A stretch of DNA of 64,000 nt, taken from contig CAYUIT010000004.1 in the NCBI GenBank assembly GCA_964444835.1, positions 60,679 through 124,678 of the forward strand, read 5' to 3'. The number at the start of each line of letters is the position of its first letter. Position 1 is the stretch's first letter. The notes beneath the pieces were generated by a model that was not told the origin of the DNA, ran no database searches, and saw only the letters and a program-made list of their open reading frames with translations. The DNA is from CADEED01 sp964444835. GTDB lineage: Bacteria > Pseudomonadota > Gammaproteobacteria > Steroidobacterales > Steroidobacteraceae. The translations under genes and the position numbers were made by a program. Below, piece by piece: positions 52,931 through 62,110 of the stretch.

Positions 52931-53979
52931 CACTCGGTCCGTTGATGATCGACGTGCAAGGCCTCGAGCTCACTACCGAGGATCGCGAGTTACTGGCGCA
53001 TCCGAGCGTCGGCAGCGTCATCTTGTTCGCGCGCAACTATGCGAATCCCGAGCAATTGAGTCGATTGGTTGCGGATATTCACGCGGTGCGCAATCCGCCG
53101 CTCGCTGTGGGTGTCGATCAAGAAGGCGGTCGCGTGCAGCGCTTCCGTACAGAGTTTTCGCGCTTGCCACCGCTGCGACGCATCGGGCACGAGTACGATG
53201 TCAATCACAAAGCCGGCTTGGCACTCGCGCGCGAGTTGGCGTGGTTGATGGCGGCGGAGCTGCGCGCGCATGGCATCGATTTGTCGTTCGCGCCGGTGGT
53301 CGACCTTGACTACGGTGTGAGCGAGGTGATCGGCGATCGGGCGTTCCATGCGCGTGCCTCCGTCGTGAGCGACTTGGCGGTCGCGTACATGCACGGCATG
53401 CGCGATGCCGGCATGATTGCCACGGCCAAGCATTTCCCTGGTCACGGCGCCGTCGTGGCCGATTCCCACCATGCGTTGCCGGTCGATCGGCGCGACTTCG
53501 TCGACCTCGCCGAGGACCTGCGCCCCTATCGCCGCTTGATTGCGAACGGGCTCGTGGGCGTCATGGTGGCCCACGTGTTGTTTCCCAATGTCGATTCGCG
53601 TCCGGCGAGTTTCTCGCCGCGGTGGGTCACGGAGATCTTGCGCGGCGACCTCGAGTTTCAGGGTCTCGTGTTCACGGACGACCTATCGATGAAAGGTGCG
53701 GTCGGCGTCGGCGATATCGTCGAGCGCTGCGAGCGCGCGTTGGCCGCTGGCTGCGATGTGCTGCCGATCTGCAACGACCGCCCGGCCGCGATCCGCGCAA
53801 TCCAAGGGCTCAAGGTGCAGCCCGATCCGGTGGCACAGCTCCGGCGCGTTCGCATGAAGGCGCGCGGCACGGTGGCGCGTGATGAACTGTATGCCTCGGC
53901 GCAGTGGCGCGCCTGTCGCGAGTCGTTAGCTCGCTGCGAAGCGCCGCCGAGTCTCCATCTGGATGCGGGGCCTGTATGA
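52927..53979 (+). CDS. nagZ: Beta-N-acetylhexosaminidase NagZ
   Basis: Cytoplasmic glycoside hydrolase family 3 enzyme that removes GlcNAc from anhydro-muropeptides in cell-wall recycling, a step that also influences AmpC induction in some species. The 350-aa protein shows LAVGVDQEGGRVQRF, the KHFPGHGAVVADSHH loop (with the catalytic His) and the nucleophile Asp in FTDDLSMKGA. Length is normal (E. coli 341). It starts in the stop of the CYTH gene and ends in ATGA with the next gene. Confidence 0.95.
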   Translation: MTLGPLMIDVQGLELTTEDRELLAHPSVGSVILFARNYANPEQLSRLVADIHAVRNPPLAVGVDQEGGRVQRFRTEFSRLPPLRRIGHEYDVNHKAGLALARELAWLMAAELRAHGIDLSFAPVVDLDYGVSEVIGDRAFHARASVVSDLAVAYMHGMRDAGMIATAKHFPGHGAVVADSHHALPVDRRDFVDLAEDLRPYRRLIANGLVGVMVAHVLFPNVDSRPASFSPRWVTEILRGDLEFQGLVFTDDLSMKGAVGVGDIVERCERALAAGCDVLPICNDRPAAIRAIQGLKVQPDPVAQLRRVRMKARGTVARDELYASAQWRACRESLARCEAPPSLHLDAGPV

Positions 53980-54902
53980 GTGACTGGTCAGTAGAGCTTT
54001 TGCGCAGCGTGCTCGATGCCGCGCCCGAAGGAATCAGTATCTGCGAGGCGGATGCCGAGCGGCGTGTCGTCTACGTCAATCCAGCGTATACGCGCCTCAC
54101 GGGTTACGAATCGGCGGAACTCATCGGCAAGAATTTGCGCTTGCTGCAAGGCGACGATACCGACCAGCCCGCGCGACAGATGTTGCGCGCGGCCCTGGAA
54201 CGCGGCGATCCCTGTCGCGTGACGCTACGCAATGTGCGCAAAGACGGCACGGTGTTTCTGAATGAAATGGTGATTCAGCCGCTGCGGGATGCCGAGAACC
54301 GCGTCACGCATTTCATCGGCTATCACCACGACGGAAGCTCGCTGCAGCGGACGGGCGATACGGGCATACGTGGTTTGCCAGCCTGGGTTCGTGAGGATCG
54401 GCTCACCGGTTTGGCAGGCCGCTCGTATTTCGAGGATGTCTTGAAGCGGGACTACGCGCTCGCGCAGCGCGAGCCACGCGAGCTTGCTTTGTTGCTGTTC
54501 GATGTGGACGAGCTGAGCGCCTACAACGAGACGTTCGATCGAACGGGCGGCGATGCGTGCCTGCGACGGATCGCGCGGGTGTTAGGTAGCAGTTTTCGCC
54601 GCGGGAGCGACCTGATCGCTCGCTGGGAGGGCGGTGGCTTCATGGTGCTGTTGAGCGGCACGAGCTTGGAGCGTGCGACCGAGTACGCGCAGAGTGTGGC
54701 GCAGCGCATTCGCGATCAGCAGCTACATCATCCCCGCAGTGTGGCGCGTTTCGTGACGGTGAGCAGCGGTGTGGCTGTGCGCATGCCGAAGGTGAACGAT
54801 ACGCCAGCGGCATTCGTGCGCGCGGCGGAAGCGGCGCTACGGCGTGCGAAAGCACAGGGCCGTAATCGTACGCTCGTCGCAGTCGATGCCGATTACGCTT
54901 AA
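53976..54902 (+). CDS. LOV-like PAS domain protein with degenerate GGDEF domain
   Basis: 308 aa, no membrane segments. Residues about 10-118 are a PAS domain with strong LOV-type text: YVNPAYTRLTGY, GKNLRLLQG (51-59), RNVRKDGTVFLNEM and THFIGYHHD. The LOV motif is normally GxNCRFLQ; here Leu54 replaces the photoactive Cys, while two Asn contacts remain. Residues about 140-300 are a GGDEF-type domain (DRLTGLAGRSYFED, LLFDVDELSAYNETFD), but the active-site loop is EGGGF (218-222), so cyclic-di-GMP synthesis is unlikely. It probably acts as a flavin- or ligand-sensing partner. The stop overlaps the convergent csiV stop. Confidence 0.82.
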   Translation: MSDWSVELLRSVLDAAPEGISICEADAERRVVYVNPAYTRLTGYESAELIGKNLRLLQGDDTDQPARQMLRAALERGDPCRVTLRNVRKDGTVFLNEMVIQPLRDAENRVTHFIGYHHDGSSLQRTGDTGIRGLPAWVREDRLTGLAGRSYFEDVLKRDYALAQREPRELALLLFDVDELSAYNETFDRTGGDACLRRIARVLGSSFRRGSDLIARWEGGGFMVLLSGTSLERATEYAQSVAQRIRDQQLHHPRSVARFVTVSSGVAVRMPKVNDTPAAFVRAAEAALRRAKAQGRNRTLVAVDADYA

Positions 54903-55507
54903 CGCCCGCCCTGCGAGCGATTGACGGGGGTTACGAGCGCGATCACGCCGAACGCGGGGTGATCGTAGTAGTTCCGCTCGAAAAACTTGATGCGCCGGAT
55001 TTCCGTGAGATTGAAATTCGTGCCGGGACCCGCAATACCGCCGGGCGGATTGCTGGGTGCGTAGTTGAGCGCGACACCCAAGTGCAAATACTGTCCACGT
55101 TCGAGATAGATCATGCCGCTCAGCCCGGGCACGTTGCCTGCCAAGCGCTGCACGGAGAAGCCTGCACGCGAACCCCAGGAGCTCGGCGTCTGCTGCCACG
55201 CGAAGTGTGCGATGGGTTGGTAGGTGCCGGTGGCAGCTAAACGTGCCTTCAAATCGCTGAGCTGATATTGCGCGGGAGGAATCGCCGCAACAAATTTGCC
55301 GACCGTTGGCGTACCACCGGAATCGCCGCCGCGCGTGGTGGCGCGGGCACTCCAATCTTCGCCGCCGCCACTGCCGCTGCCATTGCGGAACACGATCACT
55401 TCGACGTTGTATGTCGGTAGTGCCGCAGGCTGCTGCGGCACCGCAGGCGCACTCGCGAGCAATGCACCGAGCGCAATCGCCATCGGCCAGGAGGACATCC
55501 GTTTCAT
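54899..55507 (-). CDS. csiV: CsiV-type peptidoglycan-binding protein
   Basis: Exported protein of the CsiV family, usually encoded next to mfd. The 202-aa product has a signal peptide (ending near APAVPQQ) and the N-terminal strand YNVEVIVFRNGSG, typical of the family, then a beta-rich body with a GMIYLERGQYLHLGVAL stretch. CsiV is reported to bind peptidoglycan and to be required for morphology in Vibrio. It overlaps the mfd stop with four bases (ATGA) and is thus co-transcribed with it. Confidence 0.82.
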   Translation of the reverse strand: MKRMSSWPMAIALGALLASAPAVPQQPAALPTYNVEVIVFRNGSGSGGGEDWSARATTRGGDSGGTPTVGKFVAAIPPAQYQLSDLKARLAATGTYQPIAHFAWQQTPSSWGSRAGFSVQRLAGNVPGLSGMIYLERGQYLHLGVALNYAPSNPPGGIAGPGTNFNLTEIRRIKFFERNYYDHPAFGVIALVTPVNRSQGGR

Positions 55508-58500
55508 CGCCGAATTGTAGCGGTTTTGCGTGTCGGCGCCGAGGTGTCTGCGGGGGCGGTTGGGCCCGACGTCGGTGCGAGCTTGGCCAGGAGTTCGGCG
55601 GCAAACGCGAAACGCTCGGCGACCTCGTCGAGATCTTTCGACACGCGCAGCTTCAAGGGCCCGTCCAACCGATACTCGCGCTGCGGCAATTGGATTAACT
55701 TGATGACTTGGTGCGGATCGACGCGGTTCTCGGACTCGAACAGGGCGTAGCCGCCGTCCGGACCTAAGTCTAGCCGGCGGATGCCGAGGCTGCGCGCAGC
55801 GAGCTTGAGGCGCGCGATGGCGAGTAGGTGGGTGGCTGGCTCGGGCAGCTCACCGAAGCGGTCGATCAATTCTTCGGTGAGCGTGCTGAGGGACTCTTCA
55901 TCGGCGGCTGCTGCGATGCGTTTGTACAGCGTCAGCCGTACGGGCACATCGGGAACATATTCTTCCGGCAACAACGCAGGCACACGCAGTTCCACTTCCG
56001 CCGTCGCGGCCAGCGTGCGCTCGAGGTCAGGTGTGCGGCCCTCTTGCAGCGCTTTGACGGCTTGCTCGAGCATGTCGAGGTACATCGTCAGACCGATCTC
56101 GGTCATCTCGCCACTCTGCGATTCACCTAACAACTCACCCGCGCCGCGAATCTCGAGATCGTGAGTGGCGAGCACGAACCCTGCGCCCAAATCCTCGAGC
56201 GACTCGATCGCTTCGAGCCGCTTGGCCGCATCGCCCGTGAGGGCCTTACGCGGCGGCGCGATCAAGTATGCGTATGCGCGGTGATGTGAACGCCCGACGC
56301 GGCCGCGTAACTGGTGCAACTGTGCGAGACCCAGTTTGTCAGCACGATTGATGATGATGGTGTTGGCGGTGGGCACGTCGATCCCGCTTTCGACAATCGT
56401 CGTGCACACGAGCACGTTGAATCGCCGGTGGTAGAAATCGACCATCAATTGCTCGAGATCGCGCTCGCGCATCTGGCCGTGACCGACGCGAATCTGCGCC
56501 TCGGGGATCATCACCGCGAGCTCTGCGGCGATCTTCTCGATCGACTGCACTTCGTTGTGGATGAAGTACACCTGTCCGCCGCGGCGTAGCTCGCGCAACG
56601 CGGCCTCGCGTAAGGTCGCATCGTGCCACTCGACGACAAACGTTTTGATCGCGAGGCGCTCAGCCGGCGGTGTCGAGATGATCGACAAGTCACGCAGGCC
56701 GCCGAGCGCCATGTTGAGCGTGCGCGGAATCGGCGTTGCGGTCAGCGTCAGCACGTGTACTTCCGCGCGTAACGACTTCAGCTTCTCTTTGTCGCGCACG
56801 CCGAACCGATGTTCTTCATCGACGATCACGAGACCGAGTTGCTTGAAACGCACATTCGCGTGCAACAGGCGATGGGTCGCGATCACGATGTCGACTTGGC
56901 CACTCTCGAGACCTTCGACGACAGCCGTCGTCTCTTTACCAGAGCGGAATCGCGACAGAGATTCGATCCGCACCGGCCACTCCGCGAAGCGATCGCGGAA
57001 ATTGTTCAAGTGCTGCTCCGCGAGCAGTGTGGTCGGAACGAGCACCGCCACTTGCTTGCCGGCTTGCGCCGCGATGAAGGCGGCCCGCATCGCGACCTCG
57101 GTCTTGCCGAAACCGACATCGCCGCACACGATGCGGTCCATCGGGCGACCGCTATCCAAATCGCTGATCACTTGTCGAATCGCCTCGGCTTGGTCTGCGG
57201 TCTCCTCGAACGGGAAGCCATTGCAAAAGGCCTGGTACTCGAGATCGCGTAGTGACAGCTTGGCGCCCGACTTTGCTTTGCGTTGCGCATAGAGATCGAG
57301 CAACTCGGCTGCCACGTCGCGAATGCGCTCTGCAGCGCGCTTGCGCGCCTTGGCCCACTGGTCGGTGCCGAGTTTGTGCAACGGCGCGCTCTCGGGCGCC
57401 GCGCCGGAATAGCGGCTCACCAGATGCAGCGACTGCACCGGCGCATAGATCCGATCACCGCCTTGGTACTCGATGACGAGGAATTCGCCCGCTTGGCCGC
57501 CGACTTCCATCGTCTCGAGTCCGACATAGCGGCCGACACCGTACTCTTGGTGCACGACGGGCGAGCCACGCGTGAGCGTCATCAAGTCGCGCAAGATCGC
57601 CTGCGGATCGGCACTCGACTTGCGCCGGCGCCGCTCTTGACGCGCGCGCTGGCCAAACAACTGCGATTCGCCGAGCACGGCGAGTGGCGGTTCGCGTAGC
57701 ACGAGCCCGGAAAGGTCTGGTGCGAGGCTGAGCGCCAGCCGCGAGGAACTCGCGAGGAACTCATGCCAGCCGCCGACCGACGCGATTTGGAGCCCGTGCG
57801 CGCGGAACATCTGCAGCAGCACTTCACGGCGACCGGGCGAATCAGCGCCGATCAGTACGCGCCCCGGAAATTCTTGCAAAAAGCTCTCGAGCGGTGCGAG
57901 CGGTCGCTCCGCACGAGCGTCCACTTTCAATTCGCGCGGCGCGGCAGTCGGAAAGTTCTGGATGGCGACGCCGTTCTCGGTTGCGGCCGATTCGGACTTG
58001 AAGCTCTGCCAGCGAACGCTCGCGCGGTCCTGCCATCGCTGCGCGAGATCGCTCGGCGGAACGAACGCTTCGTTCGGCTCGAGCAACGGCCGCTCAATAT
58101 CGTGGCGCCGTTCTTCGTGACGCTCGGCGATACCGCGCCAGACACGCTCGAGTGCCGTATCAATCGAGGTGCTCGCTGCGACGACCGTGTTGGCCGGTAG
58201 GTAGTCGAACAAACTGGCAGTGGTGTCGAAGAACAGCGGTAGGTAGAACTCGATGCCGGAGGGCGCGATGCCATCGCTGACGCCGCGGTAGATGGCGCTG
58301 CGATTGGGGTCGCCCTCAAAACGTTGGCGATAGCGGCGGCGAAACTGTTTGACGGACTCGGCATCGAGAGGCACTTCGCGACCTGGCAGCAGCCGTACCG
58401 CTGGCAGCGTGTCGAGCGAACGCTGGGTGTCGGGATCGAAGGTACGAATCGCTTCGATTTCATCATCGAACAGATCGAGACGTAGTGGTGCGTGCGCGCC

Positions 58501-59025
58501 CATCGGAAACACATCGAGCAGCGACCCGCGCAGTGCAAATTCGCCATGGCTAACAACTTGCGCAACGCTCGCGTAGCCAGATTCGATCAGTTGCCGCCGC
58601 AGTGGGTCGACCGCGAGTCGTTGCCCGACAGCCAGATCGAAACTGCGGCCATCGACGTAGCCTCGCGGCGGTAACCGCTGCACGAGCGTATCCGCGGCGC
58701 AGACGATGGCGCCGCGAGTGAGACGTGGCAGCGCAGCGAGTGTCGCGAGCCGTTCCGAGACGATATCCGCGTGCGGCGAGAACAGATCGTACGGCAGCAC
58801 TTCCCAGTCCGGGAACGCCAGCACGGGCGCTGCTGTGCCCAGGTAGAACGCAAGTTCGGTGCGCAGCGGGTCGAGTTCGCGAGCATCGTCGGTGACGATC
58901 AACCAAGGGCGGGCGTCGGCGGCGATCGCCTCTGCCAGTGCGAGCCGCGACGCTGAGCCGTACAGCTGGCTCCAGCGCACTTGGCCGCGTGACGCAGGGA
59001 CGGACGGGGAGAGCAAAAGGGTCAT
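55504..59025 (-). CDS. mfd: Transcription-repair coupling factor Mfd
   Basis: Displaces RNA polymerase stalled at lesions and recruits UvrA. The ATG at 59025 gives 1173 aa; a longer frame upstream adds 30 residues and is less likely. The N-terminus has UvrB-like homology (DWEVLPYDLFSPHADIVSERL, RGSLLDVFPMG), followed by the RNAP-interaction region around VVHQEYGVGRYVGLE. The translocase has Walker A GDVGFGKTEVAMRA, the DEEH box VDEEHRFGV, TATPIPRTL and a TRG/helicase end with VESGIDVPTANTIIINRAD. Good match in length to E. coli (1148). Confidence 0.97.
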   Translation of the reverse strand: MTLLLSPSVPASRGQVRWSQLYGSASRLALAEAIAADARPWLIVTDDARELDPLRTELAFYLGTAAPVLAFPDWEVLPYDLFSPHADIVSERLATLAALPRLTRGAIVCAADTLVQRLPPRGYVDGRSFDLAVGQRLAVDPLRRQLIESGYASVAQVVSHGEFALRGSLLDVFPMGAHAPLRLDLFDDEIEAIRTFDPDTQRSLDTLPAVRLLPGREVPLDAESVKQFRRRYRQRFEGDPNRSAIYRGVSDGIAPSGIEFYLPLFFDTTASLFDYLPANTVVAASTSIDTALERVWRGIAERHEERRHDIERPLLEPNEAFVPPSDLAQRWQDRASVRWQSFKSESAATENGVAIQNFPTAAPRELKVDARAERPLAPLESFLQEFPGRVLIGADSPGRREVLLQMFRAHGLQIASVGGWHEFLASSSRLALSLAPDLSGLVLREPPLAVLGESQLFGQRARQERRRRKSSADPQAILRDLMTLTRGSPVVHQEYGVGRYVGLETMEVGGQAGEFLVIEYQGGDRIYAPVQSLHLVSRYSGAAPESAPLHKLGTDQWAKARKRAAERIRDVAAELLDLYAQRKAKSGAKLSLRDLEYQAFCNGFPFEETADQAEAIRQVISDLDSGRPMDRIVCGDVGFGKTEVAMRAAFIAAQAGKQVAVLVPTTLLAEQHLNNFRDRFAEWPVRIESLSRFRSGKETTAVVEGLESGQVDIVIATHRLLHANVRFKQLGLVIVDEEHRFGVRDKEKLKSLRAEVHVLTLTATPIPRTLNMALGGLRDLSIISTPPAERLAIKTFVVEWHDATLREAALRELRRGGQVYFIHNEVQSIEKIAAELAVMIPEAQIRVGHGQMRERDLEQLMVDFYHRRFNVLVCTTIVESGIDVPTANTIIINRADKLGLAQLHQLRGRVGRSHHRAYAYLIAPPRKALTGDAAKRLEAIESLEDLGAGFVLATHDLEIRGAGELLGESQSGEMTEIGLTMYLDMLEQAVKALQEGRTPDLERTLAATAEVELRVPALLPEEYVPDVPVRLTLYKRIAAAADEESLSTLTEELIDRFGELPEPATHLLAIARLKLAARSLGIRRLDLGPDGGYALFESENRVDPHQVIKLIQLPQREYRLDGPLKLRVSKDLDEVAERFAFAAELLAKLAPTSGPTAPADTSAPTRKTATIRR

Positions 59026-59139
59026 GGTGCAGTGGTAGGCGGCCGACGATTGCAGGCCGAAACCCCGAGGCCGCGACACGCGAGCGCAGCTTACCTTGCG
59101 GCGCGCGCACCGCAAGTCTTGACGTCAGGCGGGCGCCGT

Positions 59140-59418
59140 CTACGAGCCGACGACGACAGAGTGCAGCACGCGATCGTGCTCGAAAACCACGACGAACTGG
59201 GCGTACTCCCAGCGGGTGATGGGCGGCGAGCCCACCGTTTCGCGCTTCGCAACGGGTGCGCCAAAGCGCGCTTCGACGGCGGCCATCGTCATGCCCCGGG
59301 TCGGACGCTCGATGGTCGATTCCTTCAGCGTGACCTGCCCGTCGATGACGATCGTTTCGGCCCAGGTGGGCAGTGCGAGGGCGGACAACAGAACGATCAG
59401 GGCGGTGGTGCGTGCCAT
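59140..59418 (-). CDS. Small exported protein with BamE/SmpA-like motif
   Basis: A 92-aa secreted protein beginning MARTTALIVLLSALALPTWA (signal peptide) behind a strong GGAGG. The mature part has PTRGMTMAAVEARFGAP, the helix-turn block of the BamE/SmpA and related families, and ends in a WEYAQFVVVFEHDRVL beta hairpin. The Cys of a lipoprotein is absent, so it is soluble rather than an outer membrane lipoprotein. It is divergent from lolC and separated by 182 bases. Confidence 0.8.
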   Translation of the reverse strand: MARTTALIVLLSALALPTWAETIVIDGQVTLKESTIERPTRGMTMAAVEARFGAPVAKRETVGSPPITRWEYAQFVVVFEHDRVLHSVVVGS

Positions 59419-59534
59419 GTCAAACCTCCTCGAATTCGGGCAGCGGGAATATAGCTGGGCGGTGGGCCCGAGACACACCTGTCGCCCGACCGAGACGGCG
59501 CTGTCCGGCCAAAACTGTGATCCACCGCAATTTT

Positions 59535-59564
59535 TTGAGCGTGTCGCGCTGCGCATGTTCTAAT
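59535..59564 (+). promoter_or_regulatory. Predicted sigma-70 promoter of the lol operon
   Basis: TTGAGC (59535-59540) and TCTAAT (59559-59564) lie 18 bases apart, 37 bases before the lolC start. Match to consensus is 4/6 and 5/6. The run TTTTTT just before the -35 fits an upstream-element-like AT stretch. Confidence 0.5.
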
Positions 59565-59600
59565 GCGCGCCGGGCCGCAGCGCCCGCAGCCAAAGCACCG

Positions 59601-60854
59601 ATGTTCCAACCGCTAGCGATTTTCGTGGGCCTACGCTATGCGCGGGCACGCGGCCAGAAATTCTTCGTATCGTTCATCACGCTCGTGTCCCTGATCTGCG
59701 TGTGCCTCGGCGTCGCTGCGTTGATCGTGATCCTGTCGGTGATGAACGGCCTCGAGGGCGAGCTGCGCGACCGACTGCTCGCCTTGACGTCGCATGCGCG
59801 GGTCGTCGCTTCTGCCGATACGAGCAGCGCCGCGCCAGATTGGCAAGCGATCGCGCAGCGTATCCGCCAAGCCAAGGGTGTCGAAGGCGTGGCGCGGTAT
59901 GTCGAGCTCGAGGCGCTCGCGATGCGTACGCCGGAACTGTTGCCGATTCGCTTGCGTGGCGTTGATCCGGCTTACGAGGCGCAAGTGACGCGCGGGCTCG
60001 AGGCGCAGGTCGGTAGCGGCATCGACGCGCTGACCGCCGGCTCTGGTCGCGCCGTGATTGGTGTCGGTGTGGCCGAGTTGTTAGGCGTATCAGTCGGCGA
60101 CTCGATCACAGTGTTGGTGCCGGCTGCGACGGCAGACGGAGCCCCCGAGCCGCGTCTGCGCGAGTTCACTGTCGTCGGGCTGTTCCAGGTCGGTATTCAA
60201 GACCACGACAGTGCGCTCGTCATGGCGCCCCTCGAGGATGTGAGCGCGCTCGTGCCGACGGGTTCGAATGCCGTCGGCCTGCATGTCCGGTTCGACGATG
60301 CGCTCGCGGCACCAGCACGGGCCGCCGCGATCGCGCCGGAGCTGCCCGTCGGCACGCAGATCCGTGACTGGACGCTCGACAACGCTAACTACTTCCGCGC
60401 GATCAAGATCGAGAAGACGATGATGGCCATCATCTTGATGTTGGTCGTCGCCGTGGCGGCGTTCAATCTCGTGGCGATGCTGGTCATGGTCGTAACGGAT
60501 AAGCGCACCGACATCGCGATCCTGCGGACGTTCGGCGCATCGCCGCCGCGCGTGATGGGTGTTTTCCTGACGCAAGGCTTGGCGATCGGCTGGTTCGGTG
60601 TGTTGTTAGGCGTGTTGCTCGGTGTCGTCGTGGGTGCGAACGCGGGCGTCATCGCGGCATGGCTGCAGCGCGTATTCCGGTTCGAGTTCTTCCGTTCCGA
60701 TGTCTACTACATTACGACGATTCCTTCGCAGCTCGACTGGCAGCAGGTCGCGTGGATCGGTGGCATTGCGTTGCTGTTGACCTTGTTGTCGACGGTCTAT
60801 CCGGCGTTGCGCGCAGCGCGCGTGCCACCGGCCGAAGCGTTGCGCTACGAGTAG
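59601..60854 (+). CDS. lolC: Lipoprotein-releasing ABC permease, LolC/LolE type
   Basis: Inner-membrane subunit of the LolCDE transporter that hands outer-membrane lipoproteins to LolA. The 417-aa protein has an N-terminal helix (FFVSFITLVSLICVCLGVAALIVI), a large periplasmic domain (about 50-265) and three C-terminal helices. The conserved text LSVMNGLEGELRDRLL and the C-terminal TVYPALRAARVPPAEALRYE are family signatures. It is the first of two paralogues; which is LolC and which LolE cannot be told by eye. Confidence 0.92.
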   Translation: MFQPLAIFVGLRYARARGQKFFVSFITLVSLICVCLGVAALIVILSVMNGLEGELRDRLLALTSHARVVASADTSSAAPDWQAIAQRIRQAKGVEGVARYVELEALAMRTPELLPIRLRGVDPAYEAQVTRGLEAQVGSGIDALTAGSGRAVIGVGVAELLGVSVGDSITVLVPAATADGAPEPRLREFTVVGLFQVGIQDHDSALVMAPLEDVSALVPTGSNAVGLHVRFDDALAAPARAAAIAPELPVGTQIRDWTLDNANYFRAIKIEKTMMAIILMLVVAVAAFNLVAMLVMVVTDKRTDIAILRTFGASPPRVMGVFLTQGLAIGWFGVLLGVLLGVVVGANAGVIAAWLQRVFRFEFFRSDVYYITTIPSQLDWQQVAWIGGIALLLTLLSTVYPALRAARVPPAEALRYE

Positions 60855-60862
60855 TGGTAGCC

Positions 60863-62110
60863 ATGGCGTACGAATGGCGAATCGGAACTCGCTATTTGCG
60901 CTCGGCGCACCGCCGCGGCTTCGTGTCGTTCGTTGCGATGATGTCCGTGATCGGTCTTGCGTTGGGCGTCGCCGTGTTGATCGTGGTGTTGTCGGTCATG
61001 AATGGCTTCGAGCGCGAGCTGCGGGCGCGAATCTTGTCGGTGACTGCGCATGCGACCCTGTCGACGACCGACGGTACCTTGGGCGATTGGCGGGCGGCCC
61101 GCGAGCGCGCACAAACCTATCCGGGCGTACGCGTGGCGGTGCCGTTTGTCGAATCGCGAGGCTTGTTTGCGAACGGGCAGCGCGTCGCCGGTGCGGTGGT
61201 GCGCGGCATCGATCCGGTGGAAGAGCAGCAGGCCGTGGGCATCGCCAATCGCATCGAGCAAGGCAGCGTGAGCGATTTGCGAGCGGGGAGCTACCGCGTG
61301 GTGCTCGGTTCGTCGTTGGCTGAGGAGTTGCGCGTCAAGGTCGGCGATACGGTCGTATTGATCACGCCTGAAGGCTCTGCGACGCCGACCGGCATCGTGC
61401 CGCGGATGCGGCGTTTTACCGTGAGCGGCTTGTTCACGTCCGGGATGTATGAGTTCGATCGGGGACTCGCGCTCGTGAACATCGAGGATGCGGCGCGGCT
61501 GTATCGTTTGGGCGATCGCGTGAGTGGCTTGCGGTTATCGCTCGAGGATCCGTGGGAAGCCGCGGCCATCGTGCGTGGTTTCGCGTTGTCGTTCAACGAT
61601 GATCGCGTGTATGTCGTGAGCGATTGGACGCGCAATCACGCCAACTTCTTTCGCTCGATCGAGTTAACCAAGTCGATGATGTTTCTGATCTTGCTGCTGA
61701 TCGTCGCGGTGGCCGCATTCAATATCGTCGCGACACTCGTGATGATCGTGAAGGAAAAGCAAACGGATATTGCGATCTTGCGCACACTCGGCGCGGGGCC
61801 TCGCAACATACTCGCGACCTTCGTCATACAAGGCGCGCTGATTGGCTTGATCGGCACTCTGCTTGGCGCCGCGCTCGGTGTGCTGCTCGCTAACAACGTG
61901 CAAGTGATCGTGCATGCGCTCGAGCGCGCCCTCGGTATTCAGTTTCTCGATGCAAAGGTGTATCTCATGAGCGATTTGCCGGCATACGTGCAGACGTCGG
62001 ACGTCGTGCAAATCTGTGTCGTCGCATTCGTGCTGTGCGCACTGGCGACAGTGTATCCGGCACTGCGCGCGGCACGGACGCAGCCTGCGGAGGCCTTACG
62101 CCATGACTGA
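60863..62110 (+). CDS. lolE: Lipoprotein-releasing ABC permease, second LolC/LolE paralogue
   Basis: Paralogue of the preceding gene, 415 aa, starting MAYEWRIGTRYLRS, with the same layout: N-terminal helix (GLALGVAVLIVVLSVMNGFE), periplasmic domain and three C-terminal helices ending TVYPALRAARTQPAEALRHD. The two permeases form a heterodimer with two copies of LolD. It starts eight bases after the first and overlaps lolD by eight bases. Confidence 0.92.
   Translation: MAYEWRIGTRYLRSAHRRGFVSFVAMMSVIGLALGVAVLIVVLSVMNGFERELRARILSVTAHATLSTTDGTLGDWRAARERAQTYPGVRVAVPFVESRGLFANGQRVAGAVVRGIDPVEEQQAVGIANRIEQGSVSDLRAGSYRVVLGSSLAEELRVKVGDTVVLITPEGSATPTGIVPRMRRFTVSGLFTSGMYEFDRGLALVNIEDAARLYRLGDRVSGLRLSLEDPWEAAAIVRGFALSFNDDRVYVVSDWTRNHANFFRSIELTKSMMFLILLLIVAVAAFNIVATLVMIVKEKQTDIAILRTLGAGPRNILATFVIQGALIGLIGTLLGAALGVLLANNVQVIVHALERALGIQFLDAKVYLMSDLPAYVQTSDVVQICVVAFVLCALATVYPALRAARTQPAEALRHD

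Noticed and set aside
54640..54855. Minus-strand frame opposite the GGDEF region
   Set aside because: Shadow frame with Arg/Ser/Pro-rich translation and no start context.
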